The notes below the pieces were generated by a model. The model was not told where the DNA came from. It ran no database searches and worked only from the letters and a program-made list of their open reading frames with translations. Source: Balneolaceae bacterium (GTDB lineage: Bacteria; Bacteroidota; Rhodothermia; Balneolales; Balneolaceae). From it: DNA of 64,000 nt. The translations under genes and the position numbers were made by a program. Shown in pieces: positions 28,443 through 36,865 of the stretch (the stretch's first letter is position 1; each line of letters opens with the position of its first letter). The stretch spans positions 248,001-312,000 of the forward strand of contig CP030887.1 of assembly GCA_006969905.1 (NCBI GenBank), read 5' to 3'.

Positions 28443-29417
28443 ATGAGCACGATACTAACTTACATTGCTATAACTGACGGAAAAATAAAGCGATCATCAT
28501 TAGAAGTTTTATCTCATTGTAAGAAAATTGGAGATGCAGCCGGGCACACCGTGGAGGCGGTTTTGATTGATGCCAATGCTTCCTCTTTTGTGGAAGGAAT
28601 CCAAAAATACGGGGCTTCAAAAATTCATGTAGTTGAGGATCCTGTTTTTACAAACCACATGAATACTCCTTTACTTAAAGCCCTAGCAAAAGTAATGGAG
28701 AAGGTAAATCCCGCTGTATTTGCCTTTGCTTCTACAGAAAGCACAAAAGACATTTTAGGTGCATTAGCTGCTAACCAGGATGCAGCCGTTATTGCTGATG
28801 TATCTTCGTTTGAACTAAGCCCAAATGGGGTAAAAGCTAAACGTCCTGTTATGGCTGCAAAGATCATGGCCAATGCCGAAGCTATCAGTGATCGTGTTAT
28901 AGTTTCTGTTCGTTCCGGTTCTTATGATCTTAACGAGTCTCCAGCTTCAGCTGAGGTGATTTCAGTTGATTTTTCAATGGACGAAAATGAGGTAAAAGCC
29001 ACACTCAAAGAAATTATTTCTGCAACCGGTGATACGGTTGACCTGAATGAAGCCGAAGCGATTGTAGCTGCTGGCAGAGGGATAAAAGATGATGAAGGCA
29101 AAGCGCTAGTAGCAGAGTTAGCAAGTATATTAAATGCTGGTATTGGTGCATCAAGGGCACTTACTGAATCCGGAGTATATGATCCAAGCCTCCAAATCGG
29201 GCAAACAGGAAAAGTGGTTTCTCCGCAACTTTATATTGCTGTAGGTATATCGGGGGCTATTCAACATGTGGCAGGCATGACAAACAGTAAAGTAATTGTT
29301 GCCATTAATAAAGATCCCGATGCCCCAATTTTTGAAGTAGCTGATTATGGAATTGTCGGGGATTTATATAAAATCCTGCCTCCGTTTATTGAAGAGATAA
29401 AGAAGATTAAAAGTTAA
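28443..29417 (+). CDS. etfA: Electron transfer flavoprotein alpha subunit
   Basis: EtfA, 324 aa, normal length. The N-terminal domain is followed by the C-terminal FAD domain, with AEAIVAAGRGIKDDEGK, GASRALTESGVYDPSLQIGQ, VSPQLYIAVGISGAIQH and INKDPDAPIFEVADYGIVGD. The Arg/Gly and Ser/Gln residues contact FAD in the family. It follows etfB and precedes the fixC/fixX-like pair in the same direction; a repeat with an 11-bp perfect stem (29451-29477) separates etfA from fixC. Confidence 0.96.
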   Translation: MSTILTYIAITDGKIKRSSLEVLSHCKKIGDAAGHTVEAVLIDANASSFVEGIQKYGASKIHVVEDPVFTNHMNTPLLKALAKVMEKVNPAVFAFASTESTKDILGALAANQDAAVIADVSSFELSPNGVKAKRPVMAAKIMANAEAISDRVIVSVRSGSYDLNESPASAEVISVDFSMDENEVKATLKEIISATGDTVDLNEAEAIVAAGRGIKDDEGKALVAELASILNAGIGASRALTESGVYDPSLQIGQTGKVVSPQLYIAVGISGAIQHVAGMTNSKVIVAINKDPDAPIFEVADYGIVGDLYKILPPFIEEIKKIKS

Positions 29418-29425
29418 ATACATTC

Positions 29426-29495
29426 GCGAGAATTCAGCTTCAGCTGAAACCGAAGCGATCTTAATGAGATCGCTTCGCATTTGCTCGCAAAGACA
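29426..29495. repeat. Intergenic inverted repeat of the GATTGCTTCG/CTCGCAA family (copy 2)
   Basis: CGAAGCGATCT at 29451-29461 and AGATCGCTTCG at 29467-29477 form a perfect 11-bp stem with a five-base loop. TTCGCGAG and CTCGCAA outside extend the symmetry loosely. A TTG within this element could be read as a start for fixC, but the repeat nature argues against it. The hairpin could also affect RNA stability between etfA and fixC. Confidence 0.65.
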
Positions 29496-29498
29496 GTT

Positions 29499-30824
29499 AT
29501 GGAAGATAAATTTGATTGTATCGTAATTGGCGCAGGTGTAGCAGGCCTTGCTGCTGCAATGACGCTTGCCCGAAATAACATGAAATTTCTCCTCATTGAG
29601 AAAGGAGAATTTGCCGGGGCAAAAAATGTGTCCGGTGGTGTGCTTTGGGGTAGTGATCTTAACAAACTTGTCCCTAATTATTGGGAAGAAGAAGACGGAG
29701 GCTGGGAACGATACATCAATCACAGACGACTCACCTTTATGGATGAGGAGTCTACTTTTTCCCTGGATTTCAAATCCAAACACTTCAATGAAACTCCTTA
29801 CACTGGGGTAGTGGTACTTCGTTCTAAGTTTGATAACTGGCTGGCCGGAAAAGTTCAGGAAGCTATTGATGCCAGCGACTTTGCTATGGATTCTTTCATT
29901 GCTACCGATATCAAGGTAGATGAAGTAATCATGGAAAACGATAAAGCAGTCGGTATCAAAACCGGGGAAGATGAATTTCACGCTGATTCTGTAATTATTG
30001 CCGAAGGTGTGAATAACCTGCTTACCCGACAGGTTGGTTTACAAGATAAATATGTGCCGGCTGATCACATGTTAACCGGTATTAAAGAGATAATCCGCTT
30101 CGACCAAAAAGTTCTTGAGGACCGTTTTCAACTGAATGGCCTGAGCGGTATGAGCAATGAATTTGTAGGATGGGCTACCAACGGAATAGAAGGTGGTGGA
30201 TTTCTTTATACAAACCGGGATACTATTTCATTAGGCCTGGTCCTTGGCTTAAAAGACCTTCGTGAAAAACAACAAAAGCCTTACGATGTACTTAATCATT
30301 TCAAACAACATCCGACCATTGCCGATGCAATTAAAGGCGGGGAAATTGTTGAGTATTCAGCTCATGTGGTTTCATCGGGAGACTCCAGGGTAATGCCTAA
30401 AGAATTGTATAAAGATGGAATTCTCCTGGTAGGGGAAGCAGCCAACCTGTTAATGAATGCTGGTAAAGCTATTCAGGGCATGGATTATGCAATGCGTTCA
30501 GGAATTCTTGCTGCTGAAACTATTGTAGAGGCAAAAGCAAAAGGTGATTACACTTCTTCTACATTGAAGGAATACAGAACAAAAATGGACGATAGCTATG
30601 TAATGAAGGATATTAAAGGCTTCCAGGATGCCGTTCACCTTTTGCATACCGATACCATGCAACAAAAAGTACCCAACCTGGTTTGTGATTTTGGACGCCA
30701 GTTCTTCACCATCAAAAATGAGCCCACTCCTAAATCAGAAAAAATGCTTTTGGGGGCTATTAAAAGACATTCATCTCTTTGGGAGCTCGCTAAACTTGGA
30801 TTTAAAGCAAGGAAGTCATTATGA
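29499..30824 (+). CDS. fixC: FixC-like FAD-dependent ETF:quinone oxidoreductase
   Basis: A 441-aa flavoprotein of the FixC/ETF-QO group. ATG 29499 is chosen because the upstream TTG is inside a repeat and MEDKFDC directly precedes the FAD motif CIVIGAGVAGLAAAM. GEFAGAKNVSGGVLWG, VVLRSKFDNWLAGK, IIAEGVNNLLTRQVG and the second FAD segment GILLVGEAANLLMNAGK are visible. It is shorter than mitochondrial ETF-QO, and its iron-sulphur domain is encoded separately by the next gene, the FixCX arrangement. It should pass electrons from ETF to the quinone pool. No nif genes are present. Confidence 0.92.
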   Translation: MEDKFDCIVIGAGVAGLAAAMTLARNNMKFLLIEKGEFAGAKNVSGGVLWGSDLNKLVPNYWEEEDGGWERYINHRRLTFMDEESTFSLDFKSKHFNETPYTGVVVLRSKFDNWLAGKVQEAIDASDFAMDSFIATDIKVDEVIMENDKAVGIKTGEDEFHADSVIIAEGVNNLLTRQVGLQDKYVPADHMLTGIKEIIRFDQKVLEDRFQLNGLSGMSNEFVGWATNGIEGGGFLYTNRDTISLGLVLGLKDLREKQQKPYDVLNHFKQHPTIADAIKGGEIVEYSAHVVSSGDSRVMPKELYKDGILLVGEAANLLMNAGKAIQGMDYAMRSGILAAETIVEAKAKGDYTSSTLKEYRTKMDDSYVMKDIKGFQDAVHLLHTDTMQQKVPNLVCDFGRQFFTIKNEPTPKSEKMLLGAIKRHSSLWELAKLGFKARKSL

Positions 30825-31123
30825 AACTGCTCAATCTTTCCGAACAACTCGGCCTGGTAAGTTATCGTAATCAGGCAAAGTCAGAAATCAAGCCTCATAT
30901 CATTGTTGATACCGATATTTGCAATACTACCTGCCCCCATAAATGTACCACATGGGTTTGCCCCGCCAATTGCTATACGATGGATGATGCTGGGAAAGTT
31001 CATTTCCAGGTAGAAGATTGCATTGAATGCGGAACCTGTATGTATGCCTGCGACCAGGGGGCCGTTGACTGGAATTATCCCGATCCGGAAATAGGCCGTG
31101 GTGTTACCTGGAACTTTGGGTAA
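30821..31123 (+). CDS. fixX: FixX-like ferredoxin
   Basis: A 100-aa ferredoxin-like protein that overlaps the fixC stop by four bases (ATGA). Cysteines are in DICNTTCPHKCTTWVCPANC and in DCIECGTCMYACDQGAVDW; the latter with the preceding Cys gives a 4Fe-4S cluster set. The family (FixX/YdiT/YgcO) partners FixC as the iron-sulphur subunit of an ETF:quinone oxidoreductase. Its stop abuts the stop of the convergent vapC gene without a gap. Confidence 0.92.
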   Translation: MKLLNLSEQLGLVSYRNQAKSEIKPHIIVDTDICNTTCPHKCTTWVCPANCYTMDDAGKVHFQVEDCIECGTCMYACDQGAVDWNYPDPEIGRGVTWNFG

Positions 31124-31528
31124 CTAATTTTCAAAGCTCCAAATTTTGCATACCCCTGAGTCAATTATTCTCTGATCTTTTGTTGCAAGAGGTACATCGA
31201 GTAATTTAGCAGTAGAAACAATTAAACGGTCTGCCGGGTCTGAATGAAAACTATCTGGAAGATTTCTTTGATTTATAACTATTTCCTCAGTTAAAGGTAC
31301 TGAGTGAAGAATGTCCGGGTCTGAAATATTCAATGCCCATTGTTCAAAGTTTTCTCCCAGCTGGATTTTTTTCTTTCTGTCAAGCATTTCAACTTCCCAA
31401 ATTGAAATAACTGAAAATGATAGCTTTTTTGATGAAGAGAGTTTGTTCAACTGTTTAATCTCGCTACCTGACAATCGCTTAGAATTGAGCACCCACCAAA
31501 GTAAAATATGAGTATCTAAAAGAATCAC
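31124..31528 (-). CDS. vapC: VapC-like PIN-domain toxin
   Basis: A 134-aa PIN-domain ribonuclease, the toxin of a type II toxin-antitoxin pair. The acidic active-site residues are seen in LLDTHILLWW (Asp 5), SVISIWEVEML (Glu), HSDPADRLIVSTA (Asp) and LATKDQRI (Asp). The start overlaps the antitoxin stop by four bases (ATGA). VapC toxins usually cleave tRNA or rRNA; the target is unknown here. It lies convergent to fixX with no gap. Confidence 0.9.
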   Translation of the reverse strand: MILLDTHILLWWVLNSKRLSGSEIKQLNKLSSSKKLSFSVISIWEVEMLDRKKKIQLGENFEQWALNISDPDILHSVPLTEEIVINQRNLPDSFHSDPADRLIVSTAKLLDVPLATKDQRIIDSGVCKIWSFEN

Positions 31529-31806
31529 TCCTTTTTATTGCCCTTCTTTGTTGGCTCATTAACATAAAAAAAGAATTCACTCTCAGGTTCAAAATCCGGA
31601 TCAAAACCTGAATCTTCCGGATTAAGCTTGTCAGCATTACCTAGGCTTCTGAGCTTTTTCAGCTTTTCAGCATGCTTTTTGGCATTTACCTCCACCTCAG
31701 ACTTAAGGCTTTTTATGAAAAGCTCTTTCAGAGTTATCCCCTCTTCAGCAGCTTTTATTTTGGCCTTCTTCATTAAATCATTCGGTATGTCGATTGTAGT
31801 TCTCAT
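31525..31806 (-). CDS. vapB: Ribbon-helix-helix antitoxin (VapB-like)
   Basis: A 93-aa protein whose N-terminal RTTIDIPNDLMKKAKIKAAEEG is a ribbon-helix-helix DNA-binding domain of the VapB/DUF2191 type. The acidic tail (SGFDPDFEPESEFFFYVNEP) would bind and block the toxin. It is transcribed ahead of vapC with a four-base overlap. Such complexes normally repress their own promoter, which should lie just above 31806. Confidence 0.85.
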   Translation of the reverse strand: MRTTIDIPNDLMKKAKIKAAEEGITLKELFIKSLKSEVEVNAKKHAEKLKKLRSLGNADKLNPEDSGFDPDFEPESEFFFYVNEPTKKGNKKE

Positions 31807-31904
31807 AAAAACATATTAGCATATTTATACTAGCATTTCAATCAAAGAAAAAGAATAAAAATTAACACCTCTTAAAACGATTTTCGTATTTAATCGCTTA
31901 TCTT

Positions 31905-31920
31905 ATGGAAGCGTTTCCAT
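31905..31920. promoter_or_regulatory. LacI-type near-perfect palindrome upstream of acyl-CoA dehydrogenase
   Basis: ATGGAAGCGTTTCCAT has seven of eight symmetrical pairs around a central CG, the form of a LacI/GalR-type operator half-site pair. It is 32 bases upstream of the acyl-CoA dehydrogenase start at 31952 and could overlap its promoter. The cognate regulator is not in the window. Confidence 0.4.
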
Positions 31921-31951
31921 GAGGTAATATTAAAATTAAAAGAACATAAGA

Positions 31952-33124
31952 ATGGATAGTATTTTAGAAAGAGAACTCTCCTTTGACTTAACTGAAGATC
32001 AAAAAATGATACGCGAAAGCGTAAAAGAATTTGTAGAGAGAAATGTAGCTCCTACAGTTATGGAGAGAGATAACAGCAAGCAATTCCCAACAGAAATAGT
32101 TAAGCAACTTGGTGAAATGGGAATGATGGGGATTTACCACGAAGAGCAATATGGTGGTTCCGGTTTTGATGTGGTTAGCTTTTGCCTTGCACTGGAAGAG
32201 ATTGCCCGATGGGATGCTTCACTTGCACTTACTGTCGCCTCTCATACCTCATTGGGAACTGGCCATATTGCCGTTGCCGGTAATCATGAACAGAAATTGA
32301 AGTACATGCCTGAGTTATGTTCTGCTGAAAAATTAGCGGCATGGTGTCTAACCGAACCCGGTTCCGGTTCTGATGCATCGGGAATGAAAACCACAGCCAT
32401 CAAAGAAGGAGATTATTATGTACTCAACGGATCTAAGATTTTTATTACACAAGGTTCCGTTGGGGATGTTTATGTGGTACTTGCCAAAACTGATCCGGAA
32501 AAAGGAACCAAAGGAATTAGTGCGTTTATTGTTGAAAGAGATTGGGAAGGAGTAAATCCCGGCCCGGGAATGCACAAGCTGGGAATGAACTCATCTGACA
32601 CCACCGAAGTGGTTTTCGAAAACGTAAAAGTACCCGCTCAGAATTTACTTGGCGAAGAAGGAATGGGGTTTATTGACACTATGAAAGTTCTGGATGGGGG
32701 CCGTGTGGGTATTGCTGCTCTCTCTGTGGGTATCGCAAAGGGTGCCCTTGAAGAATCTTTGAAATATGCTATGGAGCGCAAACAGTTTGGTACGGCTATC
32801 GGTAACTTCCAGTATATGGAAGGTAAACTCGTGGATATGGCAACAGAAATTGAAGCTGCCCGTTTACTTGTTCTTAAAGCAGCCTGGCTAAAAGACAATA
32901 ATAAACCTTATACCGTGGAAGCATCCATGGCAAAACTCTTCGCTTCGGAATTATCCGTTCGTGCAGCTCTTGAAGCTATCCAGATTCATGGGGGTTACGG
33001 TTATACCAAAGAGTACCATGTTGAACGCTTCCTCCGTGATGCCAAGCTCATGACTATTGGTGAAGGAACTTCTGAGGTTCAAAGATTGATCATTGCCCGG
33101 GAGTTAAAGAAAACTATTTTGTAA
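31952..33124 (+). CDS. Acyl-CoA dehydrogenase (short-chain type)
   Basis: FAD-dependent acyl-CoA dehydrogenase, 390 aa. [17 protein letters not shown] is the flavin/substrate signature, [18 protein letters not shown] the second, and the catalytic Glu lies in [18 protein letters not shown] near the C-terminus, the position used by short/medium-chain enzymes. [18 protein letters not shown] is the final conserved region. It donates electrons to ETF. It is divergent from the vapBC pair and followed by a second dehydrogenase gene after 126 bases. Acyl specificity is not certain. Confidence 0.95.
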   Translation: MDSILERELSFDLTEDQKMIRESVKEFVERNVAPTVMERDNSKQFPTEIVKQLGEMGMMGIYHEEQYGGSGFDVVSFCLALEEIARWDASLALTVASHTSLGTGHIAVAGNHEQKLKYMPELCSAEKLAAWCLTEPGSGSDASGMKTTAIKEGDYYVLNGSKIFITQGSVGDVYVVLAKTDPEKGTKGISAFIVERDWEGVNPGPGMHKLGMNSSDTTEVVFENVKVPAQNLLGEEGMGFIDTMKVLDGGRVGIAALSVGIAKGALEESLKYAMERKQFGTAIGNFQYMEGKLVDMATEIEAARLLVLKAAWLKDNNKPYTVEASMAKLFASELSVRAALEAIQIHGGYGYTKEYHVERFLRDAKLMTIGEGTSEVQRLIIARELKKTIL

Positions 33125-33129
33125 TTATG

Positions 33130-33187
33130 AATTATCGATTCTGAATTTGAATAGTTCCGATTAATTCAAAATTCAGAATCGATAATT
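33130..33187. repeat. Long inverted repeat between the acyl-CoA dehydrogenase genes
   Basis: AATTATCGATTCTGAATTTG at 33130-33149 pairs with the complementary CAAAATTCAGAATCGATAATT ending at 33187; the stem is about 22 bp with one bulge around an 11-base loop. It lacks a following T tract, so it is not a typical intrinsic terminator. It may be a repeat element or an RNA-processing hairpin. Confidence 0.7.
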
Positions 33188-33250
33188 ATTCTGGTTTACC
33201 TTAGAGACAGGAATTCTTACCATTCAAAAAATAATTCAAGCATAGATTTC

Positions 33251-34453
33251 ATGTCCAAAAACCTATTCAATATTGATGATGCTTTTCTTTTTGAATCTGA
33301 ATTGAATGAAGAAGACCATCTGATCATGGAAACTGCCCGTGATTATGCCCAAAGCAAACTGGAGCCACGCGCACTTAAAGGAAATACAGAAGAATTTTTT
33401 GATAAGGATATCGCCCGAGAAATGGGTGAAATGGGATTGTTGGGCATTACCATACCCGAACAGTACGGAGGCTCAGATGCAAGTAATACCGCCTATGGTT
33501 TGGTTGCAAGAGAAGTAGAACGGGTAGACTCAGGATATCGCTCTTTTATGAGTGTTCAGTCTTCTTTGGTGATGTACCCTATTAATCAATTTGGTACCGA
33601 AGAACAGAAACAACGTTTTCTCCCCAAACTTGCCACAGGAGAACTTATCGGTTGTTTTGGATTAACAGAACCCGATCATGGTTCCGATCCTGGCTCAATG
33701 GTTACCACAGCAGTAAAAACCGAGGGCGGCTGGATTATGAATGGTGCCAAAATGTGGATTACCAACTCCCCTATCGCTGATGTATCCGTAGTTTGGGCAA
33801 AAGCCAAAGAACATAAAGATGATGCAGGGGTAATCCGTGGTTTTCTGTTAGAAAAAGGAATGAAGGGCTTCACCGCTCCGCACACCAAATTCAAAATGAG
33901 TTTACGTGCTTCCGAAACCGGCGAGTTGGTCTTTGATGATGTATTTGTTCCTGATGAAAATGTATTCCCCGATATAAAAGGATTAAAAGGGCCATTTATG
34001 TGCCTGAACAGTGCCCGTTATGGGATTGCGTGGGGAACTGTGGGTGCTGCCGAATTCTGCTATCAAAAAGCCCGCCAGTATGTACTGGATCGTAAGCAGT
34101 TTGGAAAGCCATTAGCTGCCAACCAGCTGATTCAAACCAAGCTGGCAAACATGTTCACCGACATTACCTCGATGCAGATGCTGGCTTTTCGGCTCGGGCA
34201 ATTAAAAGATGCCGGACGTGATCATCCTTCTATGACATCTCTTGCAAAGCGACACAATTGTGGCAAAGCTCTGGAGATTTCACGTATTTCGCGCGATATG
34301 CATGGCGGCAATGGTATTGTCGGTGATTACCGTATTATCCATCATGTAATGAACCTGGAATCTGTAAACACCTACGAAGGCACCTATGATATTCATGGCC
34401 TGATTTTAGGAAGAGAGATTACAGGAATTCAGGCGTTTACCCCAAAAGGGTAA
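33251..34453 (+). CDS. Acyl-CoA dehydrogenase of glutaryl-CoA dehydrogenase type
   Basis: A 400-aa FAD enzyme. [17 protein letters not shown] is characteristic of glutaryl-CoA dehydrogenases, as are the [14 protein letters not shown] segment and the C-terminal [18 protein letters not shown] with the catalytic Glu. [19 protein letters not shown] and [18 protein letters not shown] complete the pattern. It may oxidise and decarboxylate glutaryl-CoA (lysine or tryptophan breakdown) or act on a related dicarboxyl-CoA. A small ABM-like gene begins one base after its stop. Confidence 0.92.
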   Translation: MSKNLFNIDDAFLFESELNEEDHLIMETARDYAQSKLEPRALKGNTEEFFDKDIAREMGEMGLLGITIPEQYGGSDASNTAYGLVAREVERVDSGYRSFMSVQSSLVMYPINQFGTEEQKQRFLPKLATGELIGCFGLTEPDHGSDPGSMVTTAVKTEGGWIMNGAKMWITNSPIADVSVVWAKAKEHKDDAGVIRGFLLEKGMKGFTAPHTKFKMSLRASETGELVFDDVFVPDENVFPDIKGLKGPFMCLNSARYGIAWGTVGAAEFCYQKARQYVLDRKQFGKPLAANQLIQTKLANMFTDITSMQMLAFRLGQLKDAGRDHPSMTSLAKRHNCGKALEISRISRDMHGGNGIVGDYRIIHHVMNLESVNTYEGTYDIHGLILGREITGIQAFTPKG

Positions 34454-34454
34454 A

Positions 34455-34781
34455 ATGATCGCACGAATCTGGCACGGCTGGACTACCCATGAAAATGCAG
34501 ATGCCTATTACCAGGCATTGACTTCTGAAGTCATTCCCAGTATTGAACCTATGAATATCGAAGGCTTCCGAAAGATTGAAGTACTTCGAAGAGGCTTTTA
34601 TGATGAAGTGGAATTTATAACCATCATGTATTTCGACTCAATTGAAAATATCAAAGCTTTTACCAGAGAGGATTACGAAACCGCACATGTACCTGAGGTT
34701 GCACAAAAAGTGTTAAAGCGATGGGATGAGCGATCTCAGCATTATGAAGTGGAAAACATTATCCATGTAGATGTTATGTAA
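34455..34781 (+). CDS. Small dimeric alpha-beta barrel (antibiotic monooxygenase-like) protein
   Basis: A 108-aa protein with the start IARIWHGWTTHENADAYYQ, a mid segment FRKIEVLRRGFYDEVEFI and a late YETAHVPEVAQKVL with His. The size and pattern suit the ABM/dimeric alpha-beta barrel fold. The start is one base after the dehydrogenase stop, so it is probably co-translated. Its function is not known; no metal or haem motif is clear. Confidence 0.65.
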   Translation: MIARIWHGWTTHENADAYYQALTSEVIPSIEPMNIEGFRKIEVLRRGFYDEVEFITIMYFDSIENIKAFTREDYETAHVPEVAQKVLKRWDERSQHYEVENIIHVDVM

Positions 34782-34818
34782 TTCGTTGACAGTATTTATA
34801 AAGGAAAGGAATTGAAAA

Positions 34819-34883
34819 CGGAGATTGCTTCGTCGTTTTTAATCGTAAGACCTAAATTACAGCTCCTTGCTCCTCGCAAAGAC
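34819..34883. repeat. Intergenic repeat of the GATTGCTTCG/CTCGCAA family (copy 3)
   Basis: GGAGATTGCTTCGTCG at about 34820 and GCTCCTCGCAAAGAC at about 34869 are the two halves of the repeat also present at 23542-23612 and 29426-29495, but the interior is different. It lies in a 199-base gap that shows no gene. Confidence 0.55.
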
Positions 34884-34980
34884 TCCCACTGTCATCAAAA
34901 AACTAAGCTAATTTAGAATTACTCCAACATCTTATTCTGTTAACTTCAGCTATATCCTTTAACAGCTAAGTAGGAGCGTC

Positions 34981-35487
34981 ATGATTAAAAAAATACTTCT
35001 GGGATTGGCTGTGGTTTTTATCGTCCTTCAATTTTTCAGAATAGATAAATCTGTTCCTGATGTTGATCCAACCAAAGATTTCCTCGCCTCCCACTCTCCT
35101 CCTGAAAACCTTAAACTGATCGTCAAAACCGCCTGCTACGATTGTCATTCCTATAAAACCAAATATCCCTGGTATTCCAATATCGCCCCTCTTTCATGGT
35201 GGATACAGGAGCATATTGATCATGGGCGTGAGGAGCTTAACTTTTCAACATGGACAGATTATAGACCAAAACGGGCAGATCATAAACTTGAAGAAGCAGC
35301 AGAAATGGTTCTATCAAAGGAAATGCCACTTCCCTCTTATCTACGTGGACACCCTGAAGCACGATTAACGGTAGAACAAAGAACCATACTTGCTGATTGG
35401 TTTGAAGAAGTAAGAGCTTCGGCTAAAGCAAATACACTTTCATCAGAGCAGGAATCTTCTGAGCATGATGATGACTATGAGCACTAG
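34981..35487 (+). CDS. Haem-binding (Haem_bd) domain protein
   Basis: A 168-aa protein with an N-terminal signal-anchor (residues 1-19, LLGLAVVFIVLQFF) and one c-type haem site CYDCH at residues 52-56. The following YPWYSNIAPLSWWIQEHI and GREELNFSTW are the conserved core of the Haem_bd family. It is probably periplasmic and membrane-anchored, perhaps carrying electrons. The C-terminal tail is acidic with a final cluster of Asp, His and Glu. Its partner is unknown. Confidence 0.88.
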   Translation: MIKKILLGLAVVFIVLQFFRIDKSVPDVDPTKDFLASHSPPENLKLIVKTACYDCHSYKTKYPWYSNIAPLSWWIQEHIDHGREELNFSTWTDYRPKRADHKLEEAAEMVLSKEMPLPSYLRGHPEARLTVEQRTILADWFEEVRASAKANTLSSEQESSEHDDDYEH

Positions 35488-35524
35488 CAACCGTTTTCAA
35501 AACCAGTTTTAGCTTTTCCAATTA

Positions 35525-36094
35525 ATGGAGTCACTCCTTACCGAAATACGAAACTGTACCGTTTGTACAGAATACTTACCTCTTGGTCCTCGACCCGTAG
35601 TAGCGGCTTCTGCAAAAAGTAAAATCCTGATTATTGGCCAGGCTCCGGGTACTAAAGTACATCAATCAGGAATTCCCTGGGATGATGCCAGTGGCAAGCG
35701 CCTTCGCGAATGGATGGGTATTACACCAGAGGTATTTTATGACACTTCCAGGATCGCCATAGTACCTATGGGGTTTTGTTATCCGGGCAAAGGTAAATCC
35801 GGTGATCTTCCTCCCCGCCCTGAATGTGCACCACTTTGGCACAAACTTCTTTTAGATTCTATGCCCGAGCTGGAACTTACACTATTGATTGGGCAATATG
35901 CCCAGGCATACTATTTGAAAGGGCAAACTAAAGCTACACTTACTGAAACCGTTCGGGCATTCAAAGACTATCTGCCAAAGTACCTGCCTTTGCCTCATCC
36001 TTCTCCTCGCAATAATATATGGCTTAAAAAGAACGCATGGTTTGAAAAAGATTTGATCCCACAATTTTCAAAGCTGGTTAGTCAGCTCATTTAA
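35525..36094 (+). CDS. Uracil-DNA glycosylase superfamily protein
   Basis: A 189-aa member of the UDG superfamily. The uracil-binding/water-activating motif IIGQAPGTKVHQSG lies near residues 36-50, and the second motif LPHPSPRNN lies near residue 160. The N-terminal pair CTVC recalls the Fe-S Cys of family 4/5 enzymes, but further Cys ligands are not arranged for a cluster. DNA repair of uracil or a related lesion is likely; the precise family is uncertain. Confidence 0.85.
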   Translation: MESLLTEIRNCTVCTEYLPLGPRPVVAASAKSKILIIGQAPGTKVHQSGIPWDDASGKRLREWMGITPEVFYDTSRIAIVPMGFCYPGKGKSGDLPPRPECAPLWHKLLLDSMPELELTLLIGQYAQAYYLKGQTKATLTETVRAFKDYLPKYLPLPHPSPRNNIWLKKNAWFEKDLIPQFSKLVSQLI

Positions 36095-36205
36095 CCATCG
36101 CAAGTTTCTAAAAATTAGCTCGCCTAAACGGTCAATCACTGATATTGTGATTAGTTAATAACCAATCCCGTTTCAATAGATAGAATCATCATATCCCAAA
36201 TAGCC

Positions 36206-36247
36206 AAAGGTATGCATCGGAAGGTGCATGCCTTTTATTTTTTTACC
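36206..36247 (+). terminator. Rho-independent terminator after the UDG gene
   Basis: AAAGGTATGCA at 36206-36216 pairs with TGCATGCCTTT at 36225-36235 (one G-T pair), loop eight bases, followed by a T-rich run (TTTTATTTTTTT region) to about 36244. It lies between the UDG gene and the dinB gene. Confidence 0.75.
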
Positions 36248-36280
36248 ATCTTAGCGTGAATTTTTAATCAACGCTTTCTA

Positions 36281-36778
36281 ATGGATCTCGTTCAAAACCT
36301 AAAGGAAAATACAGAAGCATTTATTGCCCTGGTTAATACCTTTTCCGATAAAGACTTCAACAAAAAACCTGACGATGATACCTGGTCGGCAGCTGAGAAT
36401 ACGGAACACATCATTCGGTCTGAATTTGGTACCGCCCGGCTTTTTTCAGGCAAAACTGAAACCGCTCCGGATCGGGATTCGGCAACTTTGATAGCTGATA
36501 TTGAAAAAGCTTTCCTGAATCGCGAGGAAAAATATCGTTCATTTGGAGTCGTAAACCCCACTACAGGCGAAAAAAATAAGGAAGAGCTTTTGAAAAAGTT
36601 CATGGAAATGAGGAAGGAAGTTTTAGAGCTTATACAACACCAAAACCTTGACGAATTGTGCGTAAAATTTGAGCATCCGGTATATGGTTATCTCACCCGT
36701 CGCGAATGGGTCCGTTTTAATATAGTTCATGCAAAGCGCCACATGATGCAAATGGAAGAATTAAAACAAAAAATCTAG
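36281..36778 (+). CDS. DinB-family protein
   Basis: A 165-aa four-helix DinB/YfiT-like protein. Residues typical of the metal site are the His in NTEHIIRSE (about residue 43) and the two in HAKRHMMQMEEL near the end. WSAAENTEHI and REWVRFNIVHAKRH are the family patterns. Many members are putative thiol-dependent transferases; the substrate is unknown. A long upstream terminator separates it from the UDG gene. Confidence 0.85.
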   Translation: MDLVQNLKENTEAFIALVNTFSDKDFNKKPDDDTWSAAENTEHIIRSEFGTARLFSGKTETAPDRDSATLIADIEKAFLNREEKYRSFGVVNPTTGEKNKEELLKKFMEMRKEVLELIQHQNLDELCVKFEHPVYGYLTRREWVRFNIVHAKRHMMQMEELKQKI

Positions 36779-36865
36779 CGGCAAATAAACCATTCTAATT
36801 TTTTGTAAGGAATTAGCATTATTTGCTTCGATAACCTTATGTTTAGAAAAATTTAAATCAGCTTA

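Noticed and set aside
29364-29981. 205-codon open frame antisense to fixC and the etfA end
   Set aside because: It runs through a repeat and opposite a well-conserved FAD domain; no family pattern of its own.
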